64,000 bases of DNA from Epiperipatus broadwayi (lineage: Eukaryota > Onychophora > Udeonychophora > Euonychophora > Peripatidae), in NCBI GenBank assembly GCA_028023455.1, contig JAQFVV010012420.1, positions 7,769,194 through 7,833,193 on the forward strand, given 5' to 3'. A program made the translations under genes and the position numbers. The notes beneath the pieces are model-generated. The model was not told the DNA's origin. It worked only from the letters and a program-made list of their open reading frames with translations, and made no database searches. Positions 37,951 through 50,946 of this stretch are shown piece after piece. The stretch's first letter is position 1. The number at the start of each line of letters is the position of its first letter.

Positions 37951-38549
37951 TGCAAACCAGATTTAGTTTCATATGTGGTTGGGTTGCCTGGTTAACATAT
38001 GTGAGGGACTAGTGATTTTCATGGGAGTGTGGCAATTGTTTGTGAGGTCTGCAGACACTGATATTAAATCAATGTTAGTTCTTTTTGATTCTTTAGGGTG
38101 CAAATTTTCTTTGGGTGATCAGATTTTTCTTGGTTTCATTGGGGATGTGTTGGTATGGTTAGAAGATATGGGGGATTGTTTTCATAATTGAAGAGGCTTT
38201 GTTAACTATGGTATGCCTGTTTTCTGGTGCATTTGAATAAATGAGTATTTCAAAGGGGAGGTGATACAGCTATTAAAATTGGTTGCAATTGTTAAATTGG
38301 ATAGGTTGGTCAAACTCTGGATCTAGCTGTATTAGAGATGGAGACTGTGTAAAACTATTGATAACCCTTAAGTATGAGATTCATGGGTGGAAGCAAATGA
38401 CAAATTGAAGTTTGTGGTAGGATGATCACTGGGACTGTCTGCATTCAGGTGAGGTTGATGTTGTTTAAGTGTGAGATTGATTCAGACATAGGCAAACATG
38501 GTGAAAGCTGGGTAGGGGTTAGGCCTGGCATTGGAAATGTCTTATGTTT

Positions 38550-39470
38550 TTTGAAATTACCGTTAGTAACTTGTTTTAAATTGAAAATTTGAATGAAAAA
38601 TATAACACAAAATAGGAAATAAATTATCAGTTGTTTGGAAATTAAAAAAGTATATAATGTTAGTTTTTTTTAAATTTCTAATCCTAAGGTTTTGAGTACA
38701 TTATAAGCATAAAAAATCACAGCTTGTTAACTTGGTTGTGAGCAAGTGAAATGATTTCTGGGGAACTTGAGATCGAATTTTTATTACTAAACAAATATCA
38801 AAGTTTACCACAATAATATTCAAAATAAAAAGCATGTGCTTGACTGACCTTTAGTCTTTGAAACTCTGAGCTGGTATTACAGTCGACAGACACTGATCAT
38901 GTGATGGGTGTTTTTAAAATTACCGTTAAGTAACTAGATTTTAATTGAAAATTTAAATTAAAAATGTAACACAAAGTTAGAAATTATCAACTAATTGGAA
39001 ATTGAAAAAGGTATATGAAGGTAGTTTTTTCTTCTGCTAGCCTAAGATTTTGAATACTTTTTAAATATTAAAAAAACACAGCTTCTTAACTTGTTTGTGA
39101 GCAAGTGAACTGCTTCCTGCGGAACTTGAAACTGAATTTTTTTTTTTTTTTTCAAACAAAAGTCGGTAATTATTACAATAAAATTAAAAATAATATTGGC
39201 GGCAGGCTTTTCTGATCATGTGGATGACTTTGTCGCCATATTGTTTTCTAAATTATCATTGGGTAACTTGATTTTAATTGAAATTTTGAATGAAAAATGC
39301 AAACAAAATTATTAATTAATTATCAACTCATTGGAATTTGAAAAAAATATATCAGGGTAAGGTTTTTATCTTGCCAGTCCTAGGTTTAAAGTTCTTCCGG
39401 AGCATGAAAAACTAGAGCTTGTTAACATTGGTTGTAGGCAAATGGACTGCATTCTGTGGAATTATTATTA
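38550..39470. repeat. Tandem array, about 350-bp unit, three diverged copies
   Basis: Anchors aaatta-cgtta-gtaac at 38554, 38917 and 39250 (spacing 363 and 333 bp). Each unit then has ttaattgaaaattt, atcaact-attgg-att, a T-rich run, cacagcttgttaacttg and gagcaagtga-ctg, then gaacttga. The second and third units are preceded by ctgatcatgtg-atg. No coding frame. Confidence 0.82.
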
Positions 39471-39829
39471 GTATTATTATTTTCCAAATCAAACTTTATT
39501 GTTCATAAAAAATATGGTTGGAAACTAAATAACTTTAGAATAAACAAATAAATATTATTGGTACAGTCTACATAAATTGTTAGTCAGGTGACTGATAAAT
39601 GTAAACTTGTAAACTGTGTATTTGCCTATGATTCTCTTTTCATTGGCTGAGGGTTTAGTACATCAATTTAAAAAATACTTTTTTGATTGAATTAAATATA
39701 TTCTTTGAACTATTTAATACACAGATACAGTATTCAAAAAATTGTTGAAAATGAGGTATGTGACAAAAAAAAACTGTTCTTGTTACAGAAACAGTCATTT
39801 GGTTATTTGAAGTTATGGTTTGCCTCAGG

Positions 39830-42430
39830 TATTTAATTATTATTATTATTTTTTAAAGAGGACTAATACCAGCCCTTGTCACAATGCTGTGCACATTTTG
39901 AAGAAAGACCAAGTTGCTGTAAATATGTCCTGTGGTGCAAGAATACTGTATCTATTCTTGAGTTTTTTTCAAGTTTGTTGTAGTAGGTGTTGGTGTATCT
40001 TCTTAGATTGTTTCCAAATGTGAATGTGCAATGAGTGCACCAGTATGAATATAAGCTGAAGGTGGCATGCACATATTATTGATATCGCTGTTTTTTATAT
40101 GCATCTAGAATATTACCTATTGTGGTACTGTTTTGTCTATAGTTGTTCTGCATCATTAGTCACACTTTTCCAGAGCTAAACAATTATATAGGAAGTGGTT
40201 TTGCATTGCTTCCTCTCTGTGACATAGCATACATAGTGGATCAATATTTGTGTAAAATCTCTTGTATCTAATAAAGTGTGTTGTTGATAAGGCATTCAGG
40301 TTAAGTTTGACAATAAAATCATAAAATTATGATTCCAGCCACCATCTTTTGAACTTGCTTAACAGTTGGCCATTGTTTATTCCCAGTCCTGTGGGTTAGT
40401 TATTGGGTGCTTGGTCTGGAAACAGCAGATTTTGTATGTGAAAATGTATGTGTTTATTTGTGTTTTTAGTGTTAGGTTGTTGCTTATGAGCCCACATATT
40501 GCAAGCAGTGTAGAGATGTAGTTATATTGGAAGGAGGTCAATCAGTATGAGTAATTTCTATTATTATTTGTATTTCTGGAAATTATCTAAATATTACTAT
40601 AAGTAGATTTACTGTTTTTTTTTGTATCTGAAACAAATATTGCAACTAGTCCAACACCATTCCATTTGGTTGGGCAGTTTAGTTGTTTTATTGAGATGGC
40701 TACTACTTTTCTTTTTCATAGTAGCTTGTTACATAGTGAGTTAATTGCTGTAATAAATGATTTTATAAAATTTATTATTGGCAGATAGTAGGTTATTTTT
40801 GTTACAATAAGTTGATTATATAATGATATTTTTGAGTAGATCGAGAGGTAGGATTTAGAAAGTGATTCAGTGATTCTTTCTGCTTCTGTTTTAAATTTGT
40901 TTGAATTTTCATTCTCATCTGAATCTTGCCCAAGTGGAAAGGAAAACCAAGAAACTTTCTAGGTTTTCTTTGATATATCTATGTGTTTAGTTTACTTGTA
41001 AATATTGTCCATGCAGTTGATCTATTGGTGTTGGATTTTTAGCCTTAGCTTTGCTATATAATTTTTTATGATTTTCTGAACCATAAGTAATTGCTTCTTT
41101 GATTGTAGAAATATCATGACCTTATCCATATAAGCTTTACATGGTATATGTGTATTGTTGTATAAAATTGGAATTTCCTTGATATTTTTTTTAATTTGCT
41201 CTAACAAGGTGTTTAAATATAATGTAAATAAAATGTACTGAGTGGAGCTCCTTGTTGGATTGATTGGCTGGGGTAGAAAGATGGTGAAGATCTGTCAGTG
41301 AAGGTGATGTGAATTTCTCTGTTTCATAGCAGTTTGGTGATTGTATATAAGATTATGCAACTCCAAAGATAAAATCAACCCAGACTAAACTTCCCAGGTA
41401 GTATATAAGATAGCATACCCACAAGCCAGCTGTGGGGCTATGTACTATGGGGAAACTCTGGCTACTGTAACTACCAGAATAGCTCAACACATGTATGTAT
41501 ATAATAGACCGTGTAATAAAAACAAAGGCAATTCAATATTTCTACAACACAAAAAAATAGCTAATCATGATTTGAACCCATCAATGTAGAAATCATGTGC
41601 TTGGAAAGAAATTATGCTAAAGGCAATATAAAAGAAGCATACTTCATTTGCAAATGACCCAAAAGCCATCAACAGATGAGATTCCTGTTTTAAATGAACT
41701 GGTTGAATAATTTGCATACATAGTATGCATATACTAATGATAACACAGAATGAAGAGTGAGTGACACAAGCTATGAATATGGAAGCAAATATACCCTGAA
41801 AGCACTAAGCCTAACACAATTAAATAATATCTTTATTCATGTGGTGGAAGCACAGTATAATAATTAAGATTATGCAATGTACTTCTGTTTATTTTTAAGT
41901 TGAATTAACAGGGTTTTAATTGGCACTGAATCAAATGTACTTTCAAAACATAGCTGCACAGCCATTGAGACATTTTTTTCTTTTAATTACTGAGTTAATG
42001 ATTGTTTTATATATAAGTGCTGCTTGACCTGTTGATTAACTCTTTCTTGCATAGTGATGTCATGATAATAGTGATATTATATATGGTTCCGTTTTTTCTT
42101 TTAGTACTTTTTCCAGAATTTTTATTCTCAATGGTTTCATTGCAATTGGTCACAGATTAGAAACTATGGCAATTGGTGCCTGTTTTTTAATGAAAGGTCT
42201 ATTGCAATAGAATATAATGTTTGTATATTGTATAGCTTTTGTGATAGTTGATTTGCAAGCTGTCACAGGTATGTGTTTGTAAAGCAGCTAAGATGTGAAA
42301 ATACAAATTGTGGGATTCCTGATAGTCATGGCTAGCATGAACATGGGATTGATGATAATTTGAGTGCAAAATCTGAGATTTCAAAAGGTGTCTCTGTTTC
42401 TGGTTTTCCAAAAACGTTTTCCAGGTACTG
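39830..42430 (-). mobile_element. Antisense LINE copy B (3' half), decayed
   Basis: Same family as LINE A by translated content. Minus strand near 42140-42090: PLRIKILEKVLKEKTEPY (compare PLGIKLLEKVVKDKIETY of copy A) and STGQAALIYKTI. At 41207-41022: AYMDKVMIFLQSKKQLLMVQ, with the second catalytic Asp replaced by Lys. Near 40240-40170: DPLCMLCHREEAMQNHFLYN, parallel to the Cys/His tail of copy A. The left edge has an AAT-repeat tail (39832-39850). The 5' half is missing; the right edge lies about 100 bp before the VAIK exon. Confidence 0.8.
41361..41864. mobile_element. 504-bp non-autonomous retroposon inside LINE B
   Basis: Flanked by an exact 13-bp direct repeat TAAGATTATGCAA at 41348-41360 and 41865-41877. 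Sequence composition differs from the LINE around it. On the minus strand near 41580-41560 it contains gggttcaaatc, a good tRNA B-box, preceded at about 41625 by tttagcataattt, which may be an A-box. That points to a SINE-like origin, but the B-box lies well inside the element, so its structure is unclear. No protein frame. Confidence 0.7.
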
Positions 42431-42546
42431 CTGCTGCTACTGCTACTATTATTATTATTATGACAAATGATGATGATTGTTATTACTATTAAGTCTAATT
42501 ATGGTATTTAACAATATTTTATTTTAAATTTTGTCTTTATTTTTAG

Positions 42547-42624
42547 GGTAATATAGTTGCTATTAAAAGACTTCAGATGAATAAAATTGAAATAAATCGA
42601 AAGCTTTTGCTAGAATTCAAAGAG
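42547..42624 (+). CDS. Receptor guanylate cyclase exon: VAIK lysine and helix C region
   Basis: A 78-bp exon, 26 codons, phase 0-0; acceptor atttttag|ggt, donor gag|gtaatt. It encodes GNIVAIKRLQMNKIEIN, then RKLLLEFKE. VAIK carries the lysine that contacts ATP in protein kinases and is kept in receptor-cyclase KHDs; LLLEFKE corresponds to the helix C region (VLFELKH in NPR1). The exon follows a 29.2-kb intron packed with transposon remnants, and a decayed antisense LINE ends only about 100 bp upstream (about 42430). Confidence 0.93.
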
Positions 42625-45600
42625 GTAATTTAATAAAAATATTAACATTATGCTTAGCATACATACACATGAAAATACATACATAGGCATATATATATAT
42701 ATGTAATAACTGGATCAATAAATTTCCTAAGTGCTAGTTATGTTAATATGGTCTTTAGAGTCAATGTAACACACATTGTAAATGAAAAATGAATCCACTT
42801 TCATTTGCTTGTTCAACATTTTATACGAATGTAAATTGAAGCATGATATTTTTTATTTGAATCAAAGTTAAATAAGACTGGGATATCCTCATAATGTTAT
42901 ATGAATTCTCTTACAATTTAAATTTATAAGATGAGTTAATATTTTTCCATTTTAATAGTGTTGAAACATGACTAAATATCAATTATATAAATATTAAATT
43001 ATGCAATTCCAATAATATGTAATAGCCAAATCACATGCCAACTATATTAATTATATGATGTATAATATCAAAGTAATCTACATTACAAATGAAAATAAAA
43101 TCTGCTTGCACATTTTTTTAAATTGATTCAAATAAGATTTGTGAGGAATGTTTTTATTTGATCTAATGTTTATATTAATAAAAATGTTACAGTTTAATCT
43201 ACATCTATATAGGATCTTTGGGCAAGCAGAGGGAAGTGATTTTCATTTATAACAAAGATTATGTTGATATTAGCGAGTTCTATATTAATACTGATAGCAC
43301 TTTGAAATTTTTTTGATTCATTTATTATCCATTATTAAATATAAATTAACATTTATATAATAAATACTGAAATTATAGTGAGATTTTTTAATATATTAAT
43401 TTTCTAATAGGTTGACATTTTCTATCGTTATCCATGATGGCAGTTTTTATAATGTTCAACCTTTGAGTTGAGTGTAAAAATTTTATTGTATATTAAAGCT
43501 CAATAAATTGGACTTGATTTCTTAAAAAATTATGTTTACAAATAAAAAATATTTTAAAAAATTATAATTGAAGTTTACAAATATTGAAAAAATAAGTATG
43601 TAGTAAGAATAAAGGGCGTTTTTATCTTTGCATGATGCAAAAAAAGAAATCAAGCATGCAACTACAGAAAAATGAATAACGTGTTTGTTGACTGAAATTT
43701 ATTTTTAAAATGAGAATGAATTTTGACTTGATAAATCTATAAAATTCTGTTATAGAATATTAAAATTTAATTTGTAATTTTTAAAATATTTTAAAAGATC
43801 TTACCACAGTATTGGTAAGTTGTCAGTGATCAATTTAGAAAATGTCATTGTATCAGCTGTAATCTTTTTTATTACCATTATGGTTGAATTTATTAACTTC
43901 TGTTTTTAAAAATAAGATATATTTTAATATAAATAAAGTATTATATGTATACTTTTAGTTTTAAATAATTATTATACAATTATTGTGTAAAAATAATCAG
44001 AAATTTTTAATGAACAATGCAAAAAAATCATATGTTTTGTTTTTCAAAAGTTTTCTTGAAGTAATTTTACAAACTAAAAAACAAAGAACCAAAACAATAA
44101 ACATTCTGATGTAGGATAAAATACACTTTAATCTTTTTTTGATTATTGGAAAATGCTGACCTTTTGAGATTTTTTTTTTAAACTAATAAATCAAAATTTA
44201 TTTATTAAATTACAGTTTGTCATTTAAAAAAACCTATAAAAATCTTGATACAGATAGTCATAGTAGAGTGATTTAAAGTGGAAAAAACTACCAGCACTAT
44301 TCCCAAAGCAAAGAGACATGTAATGTACTGAGCCTCATAATCATAGAATTAAACTGATATTAAACTATAATAAAAATTTACCAGAATGCAACTAGTAAGC
44401 CATCAATTGAGGAAGCCCAGGGTGAACTATGTGATTTAGAAATTTACAATTGCAGTTAACTGATTTTATTTAATACTAAAAGATGATTGTTATTAGCTTA
44501 GTGCTCAAAATTCTCTATAAACATTATGTCAGACTGGCTATTTTATTGTGACTTAAAATTTGAAAAATCATAACTTTTCTGAATCCTCATCTTTTAATAC
44601 ACAGAAAACTTCCACAATCTTGAGTCTGCGAAAATATTTTAGTATGCAAACAGTAAAGATATATATATAGATAATTTTTTTTATACTATGTATCAGTTTT
44701 TTGTTTAAACTGATTTTAAAAAGATTTTAATTTCATTAAACAACCATGAAAATCTTCTTTATATTTATTAACAATCAACAATTTCAAACTGTTGTCAAGG
44801 CAACTCCTTTTCACAATAAAGGTAGAATCCTACCTTTATTAATGGCCCAATATATTTACATAGATATTAAAGATTGCAACTTGACCACAGAGATTGAAAT
44901 TATTGGTAGAAAGAGGTTTAAATAAAGCTCTTCAAAGAAGTAAATATAACTGTTCTGAATACAGACTACTAAATATCCAATTATAATATTACAAACTGCA
45001 ATTATAATTTTCAAATTGCACAGAAAGTATAACTTAAATAATAAGTATAATAATACTCAAGGTTAAATGATAATTAATTAAAAAATAATTGTAATAAATT
45101 TAAAGTAAATTGTAGTGCAAATTTAAACTTTAATTCTGCTATAAACATTCCCATATTTAGCACAATAATCACTTTTGATCCATATATTGGATCTTACCAT
45201 TAGAACATAAAGTTCTTTCTAATAGTATCTATTATATTATGTACTCAATTTTTAAGTGTTCAATGGTTAATTCCAAGACTAGTATGATAAATTCTGAAAG
45301 TCCTCAACTCATTCCAGCTTCTATAATTCTGAACTTCAGCAGCAACAATTAGTGTCTACTACACACATATTGGGCTAGAGACATCACAAGATGCCATACT
45401 GCTTTATTTTTTCAGTAGCATCAGTATTAGTAGTCTTGAAGCTAACTGACTTTCTATAATAATTATATCAGTAAATAAGAACCCAGTATTTATAGTGCAT
45501 ACAGTAGAAATTAGAAACAGAGAATAAACAGTTTTTCGTCTTAATTAATCAAAAACAAAAGTATAGCTAACTTGCAATTCTTCTATTTTTAAATTTATAT

Positions 45601-45970
45601 TCATTTCTAATTACATGTTTATTATAAAAAAATATTCTTGTTTTAGATAAAAGTAGTTTTATTTGTTATATTAAATGTTGAAACTATTGTTAAAATCAGA
45701 AGTAAGTTAAATAAAATATTTGTATTAAATAGAAATATTTTTATATTTAATTATAATTAATTTTCAAAATATTAAGAAATATTTTTATTTAATTAATCAA
45801 TGTTTTATTCAATCCAGTCTTTATTTTAAATAATTGTATAGATAAATTTTGTGTTTGTATTCATTTTTACTTTTCTTTTTAAGTTATATATATATAAGCA
45901 CATGTACTATGTTGTTTGCCATGAAACCAATATATCTCAATATTTAATATATATAAAAACTTAATTTTAG
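42625..45970. other. Intron 3, AT-rich, no recognised element
   Basis: Only TA microsatellites (42688-42702, 44660-44670) and a short perfect hairpin at 44815-44840 (11-bp arms, 4-nt loop, aataaaggtag) stand out. Confidence 0.6.
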
Positions 45971-46075
45971 ATGAGAGATGTATCTAATGAAAATATAACT
46001 CGATTTATGGGTGCCTCAATAGATATCAACAAAACAGCTATTTTAACAGAATATTGTGCTAAAGGAAGTCTTCAG
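45971..46075 (+). CDS. Receptor guanylate cyclase exon: N-lobe to hinge of KHD
   Basis: A 105-bp exon, 35 codons, phase 0-0; acceptor taattttag|atg, donor cttcag|gtaaat. It encodes [17 protein letters not shown], then [21 protein letters not shown]-x-x-x-x-x-x-TRF-x-GA and TEYC-x-x-GSLQD are hallmark strings of natriuretic-peptide-type cyclases. Human NPR1 has MRDVQFNHLTRFIGACID at this place (from memory). Confidence 0.95.
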
Positions 46076-49000
46076 GTAAATTCTATATAAGAATTTTAGT
46101 AATATATACATACACATCCATTAGTTCAATATTATTATAATAACCATCTTTAAATATAAAAAAAAAACTTTTTTTAAGAACAGACTTTGTTTTTCGAATT
46201 TTATTATGACTATAAATATAGAATTGCTAAGGGTTACCAAAATGGCGATTATAGCTGAAGACAGGATAAAACATGTTGCTTAATTGTAAAAAATATTATT
46301 AAATTTAAAATTAGGTAGAAACATTCATTGAAGAATTTAGATTATCAATCGCACATTACACAGATAATTCATGGTTGAATATTCTGTAATAAAATAATCA
46401 TTCAGAAATAATGATAATTTTAGTCATTTATATTCGGTTTAAAATACATGTAAACAAACCTTTATCTCCATAAAACATTTAAATGAGTGTGTATTTGTTT
46501 GTATGCATGCATAATTGTAATATAAAAATGTTTTGTTTTTTTTTTATCAAGAAATTTTATTGTGAGCTCAAAGAATTACATTATAGCAATAACAGAGTTA
46601 TGTTGCTAACAGACACTGTAATAAAGGTTACATAACCCAATACCAATGGTCTGGGCATAAAAAATCAACTGTTCAATCACAAATTGTCCATTGCTACAAG
46701 GTTCCATGTAGCATTGTAGATGTATGTTGGAGCAAAGATTCAATATAAAACCATAGAAATCGCAAATAAGCATATAGAATACAAGAACAGTTAATTTAGA
46801 AATTCTAATCTTGTTGGTTTTAGTAAAATCAGGTTATTTAGTGTAAAAATAAACATAAATAAGTATATATTTGTTATGTTAATAACTTTATTTGAAATAA
46901 TTCTTTTATATAAATTTTATACAAATTGAAAAACAATATCATCTGGAAGAAAGCTGTTGCCAAACCAACCTAATAAAATGTTTACATACAAAGTACAAAT
47001 GAGTGAGAAAGGAGTTCAAATTTATATCACTTTTCCATCATGTGCTCAGCCCTATATAAGCACATGTGAATGAAGTTCAGTATTCTTTTTCTCTTGTTCT
47101 TTCACTTGTAAGAACCAAACTTAATTTTATCATTTTAAATTTGTTATTGTGACAATGGAAAGGTAAGAGGGAAATTCATTAAATGTTCACCTTCCAGCAT
47201 GAATATGGAATACTTGATCCATCATCATCATTGAAATGATTTGCCAAAAATTACCTAAATAATTATTTAACAGATGGAGCTAATAATTTTTAAAAAAAAA
47301 TTGCCATCTGAAAAGTTTGTCTTAATCTGTGAAGTATTTAAATTTCTAACAGAAGATTTAAGTTTCTGTTAAAAAAAAACAATAGAATGATTAATGTGTT
47401 ATGCTTATTTGGATGGGATTTTATTGTATTTATCAATTTTCTGCAAAATCATTAATTAATCTCACCTGTAAAATTGCTGATGTAACATAATAACTGTGTT
47501 TGCTGATTTTGGAAAAAAAATGAAACTGTAGAAAATATTAAAGTGATGCAACATTCCTCACTTCTTTAACTTAAATCAAAAAGGAAATGTAATCACCTGA
47601 GAAATCGCCAACTTAATTACTTACTGTCTTAATGGATTATTTTAAGAGACTTTGGAATAAACAACATCATCAATACTTTTAAATAAAAACACTGTGATCT
47701 GAGTGGATTTTGAAACTAATAATATCATTTTTATTTTATTTCATCCATGAAAAATGATTATAAAATTGATATAAAAAAAAAACAGTTACTATAACGCGAA
47801 TTTTAAAATGTCAATACATAAGAATTGAATTTATTAATATGAAATCTATTGGAAAGAATAAAAATGTGCACATCAACGTGGATAAAACATTCGTGCATAA
47901 TAACAATTATATGTATGATTTGGTGTTCTTATTTTTTGAATTATATAATAAATTTTCTTCTGTGGATTTAGGATTAATGAATGTTCTCATCAACTGTAAG
48001 AAGATCAGGTTGTATGTTTTCGTTTATTCAACCTAGAGTGGTATTTGAATATATTGTATTAAAGGTGGGTTGTTCTATTAATATTATAGTATTCAAAAAA
48101 TAATATTTTGAGTTATCTTATTGGATATGAGATTCTTATACTTTATATTTTATTACCATACTTCCTATGGTATTGCAGTATGTATACATTCATAAAAATG
48201 AATAAATGCTATTTTATTTTTTATATTTAAAACATACTAAAGCTAATAATACTAAGTTTAATAGGTAATAGTTATTCCATGGGTAAGAATATTACATTTA
48301 AAATTATTTACTATTTTACTAATAGAATAAAAATAAATGGCCATAACTAGCAGGCCTAATTACATTTTTTAAATTGTTATCCTAAATAAAATGATTGTTT
48401 TAAAATACTATTAAACTCTATAATTCACAATTATTACATTTAAAACATTAATTCATTAAAATCCAAAAATCCCTCAATAGTAAATTTAATATTAAAATCA
48501 AACCATTCATTCTAAACAAAAAAGTATTTCAATTTATCTTTATCAATAACTAACTGTCATCTATATATCTGACAAATAATTTTAAAAAATCACAGTTAAT
48601 TTTAATTACATAAAGACAAAATATTAGTTAATAGAGGAATAACATAATCTTTTTTTTTTAATTTTTTTTTTAGCATTTCTTCTTATTTAAAACAAAAATT
48701 ACAACATTAATACTTTTAATCTATTAATTGATTGGTTCATGCTTTCAAAACAATATTACCATACACTGTTCTCTTTAATATTAAAGCTGAATATCCACAT
48801 AACCAACATAATTTTTAAAACTTAATAATAAATATAGGTATCCTATCAAACACTATCTATTATAAAATCAAATGTGCATATTAAAGAAAAGTTATTCTTC
48901 TTAAATTTTGAATTTAAATGTAAATAAGTTATATCAAATAATTTTTATCTACTTTTTATCTTACCTTCAGGATCGCAGTCTAAAATCTGATATTTTCCAA

Positions 49001-50520
49001 TACTTACTTATTTAAAAACTTTTTCTCTAAAATTCTTTTTTTTTTCATAATACAAAATGACTTTACTTATTTTTTGACTCTCAGATATTCTTAGAATTTT
49101 GTTAATTCTCACAGTATCTAAATAAATTAAATTTTCAACATTTTATTTTAATAAATTTATCTTTATATTTTATATTTTCAGAAATTGTGAATTATATGTT
49201 AGAAATATATGATTTAAAACAAAAATTATTTTTAAAAATATTTCAATGTTGCAAATATAGAAAAACAAAATTTAATTAAAATATGTAAGAACATTAATTA
49301 TGGGATTGTGATAAAAATATTAAATTAAAAAAATAGAAAACTGAAGCATAAGTAGAATTGCCATCATATGTTTAGTGTTTAAAAAGAATTAAAATAATAA
49401 TGTCATTGACTTTTAATATAGTTTTGAGAATATTTATTTAAGTTTTTTTTTTGCCTGTTAAATTATCAATTTATAGACTAATTATTAAGATAGGAATTTG
49501 TTGGGTGATACGAAGTTAAATTCATTAATAAATTAAGTCTAAAGAGTTAATAAATAGTAATAGCTGTACAAAAATAGATTATAAAATTATATGCAGATAT
49601 TTTCAAATTCTATATACATCATAGTAAATTAAGTTAAAGTAGATACTTTAGTTCACCCTGATATATTTATGCTCATGGTATTGATCTTAAAATAAAGTTG
49701 TCTTTTATGAACATAATTAAATCAAAAGAAGAGTAAAACAGACTCTTTTCTATAATCATTTTGGATCTGAGATATTAATGTTATGATAACTTTACTTATT
49801 ATTAGGAATAATTGGAGTGTTGCCTGTCAATTGTATAAATTTAAATATGGATGTTAATTTGTTGCTTTAATATACAGTTTTCTTTTGAGAAGATTTGTTT
49901 GATTAAAAGATAAAATCATGATCATGGATAGAAGAAAATTTTGATTTTGTTTAATACTTTAATTGCTATAATTTTTATTATATTTTGATTATAATTATTA
50001 TTATAATGTTAAAGAGTATTGTGGTTTTACAATCTAGATAAACCTTGGGCATTTTATTAGTCAGGTGAAAATTACTGAGCAAGTTTAACAATTTTTGATA
50101 AAGACATTTATGCTACAGTATACATAGATAGCAATCCAAATATGGATACAGTAAATCAGTATGTAGCCAATCAGATCAAAATCATGCAAAACATTATTAA
50201 ATTTTTGCTATCTGGTAGCTAATTAGTCTGTTGAGTAATATGTTATTTTCTTTGCTATTTCTACTTTCAAATATTTGCAATGTGCTATTTAATTAAGACT
50301 GTTTTGCATTTTATGTTATATATATTTATGTTTTGTTAAATAAAATTTTTAGTATTGAATAAATATAATGTCATGTGAAATGCCCTCTAGCTGCCATATT
50401 CAATAACTTTTTACGATAAGAAAATGGAACTTCTTACTGTATTTCAGATTTTTTTATTTAAAGTCATCTAAAACAATAACACTCAAAGAGCAAACTTAAA
50501 TCAGCCTTTATATTTTAATG
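46076..50520. other. Intron 4 proximal part, AT-rich
   Basis: No recognised coding element. A block of moderate composition at 46540-46800 may be an old repeat. A promoter-like cluster at 47041-47168 is described separately. The frame at 47839-48036 has no motif. Confidence 0.55.
47041..47168 (+). promoter_or_regulatory. TATA/initiator-like cluster followed by ATG and splice donor
   Basis: TATATAA at 47053-47059, TCAGT initiator-like motif at 47077-47081 (about 26 bp later), a pyrimidine-rich leader, then acaATGG at 47152-47158 and a strong donor-like AAAG|gtaaga at 47159-47168. It could be an intronic promoter and first exon, or the end of an LTR followed by a TGG-type primer site. Spliced to the next KHD exon it would be out of frame and meet a stop. 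Speculative. Confidence 0.25.
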
Positions 50521-50946
50521 TAAAAAGTTATTAAACATGGATCTAGAGGACAGTTCAATTATTATTTAAAATAGACTTGCTGAATTTCATATGACATTAT
50601 ATTTAATCAAATTAAAAATATTATTTAATATTACATACATATATGACACATGTTTATTTATTAGAGAGTTTTAGAATAACAATAATTTAAAAATCAATTT
50701 TTATTAAAATATATAGGTTGTTTTAAGTTTGCTCTCTGGCTATTATTGTTCTAGATAATTCTATATAGAAGCAGGGTGGCACTACTGTATGGGGAGTTTT
50801 GCCTTGTTTATAAACAATTATGTGCTAGTATAAAAGATAGTGATCATGTGACGTAAAAAGTTATTAAACATGACAGTTAGAGAATAGTTCAATTCTTATT
50901 TAAAATAGACTTCATAAATTTCACATGACATTATATTTATTCAATA
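50521..50946. repeat. Direct duplication of about 93 bp flanking a foldback fragment
   Basis: 50521-50613 and 50854-50946 are about 85-90% alike by eye (taaaaagttattaaacatg...cacatgacattatattta). The second copy begins exactly where the foldback tail at 50776-50854 ends. Confidence 0.8.
50776..50854 (+). mobile_element. Foldback element fragment (outer arm plus tail)
   Basis: gtggcactactgtatggg then agttttgcct matches the outer end of foldbacks 1 and 2, followed by the tail aacaattatgtgctagtat and gatcatgtgacgt. No hammerhead-like block and no opposite arm. Confidence 0.8.
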
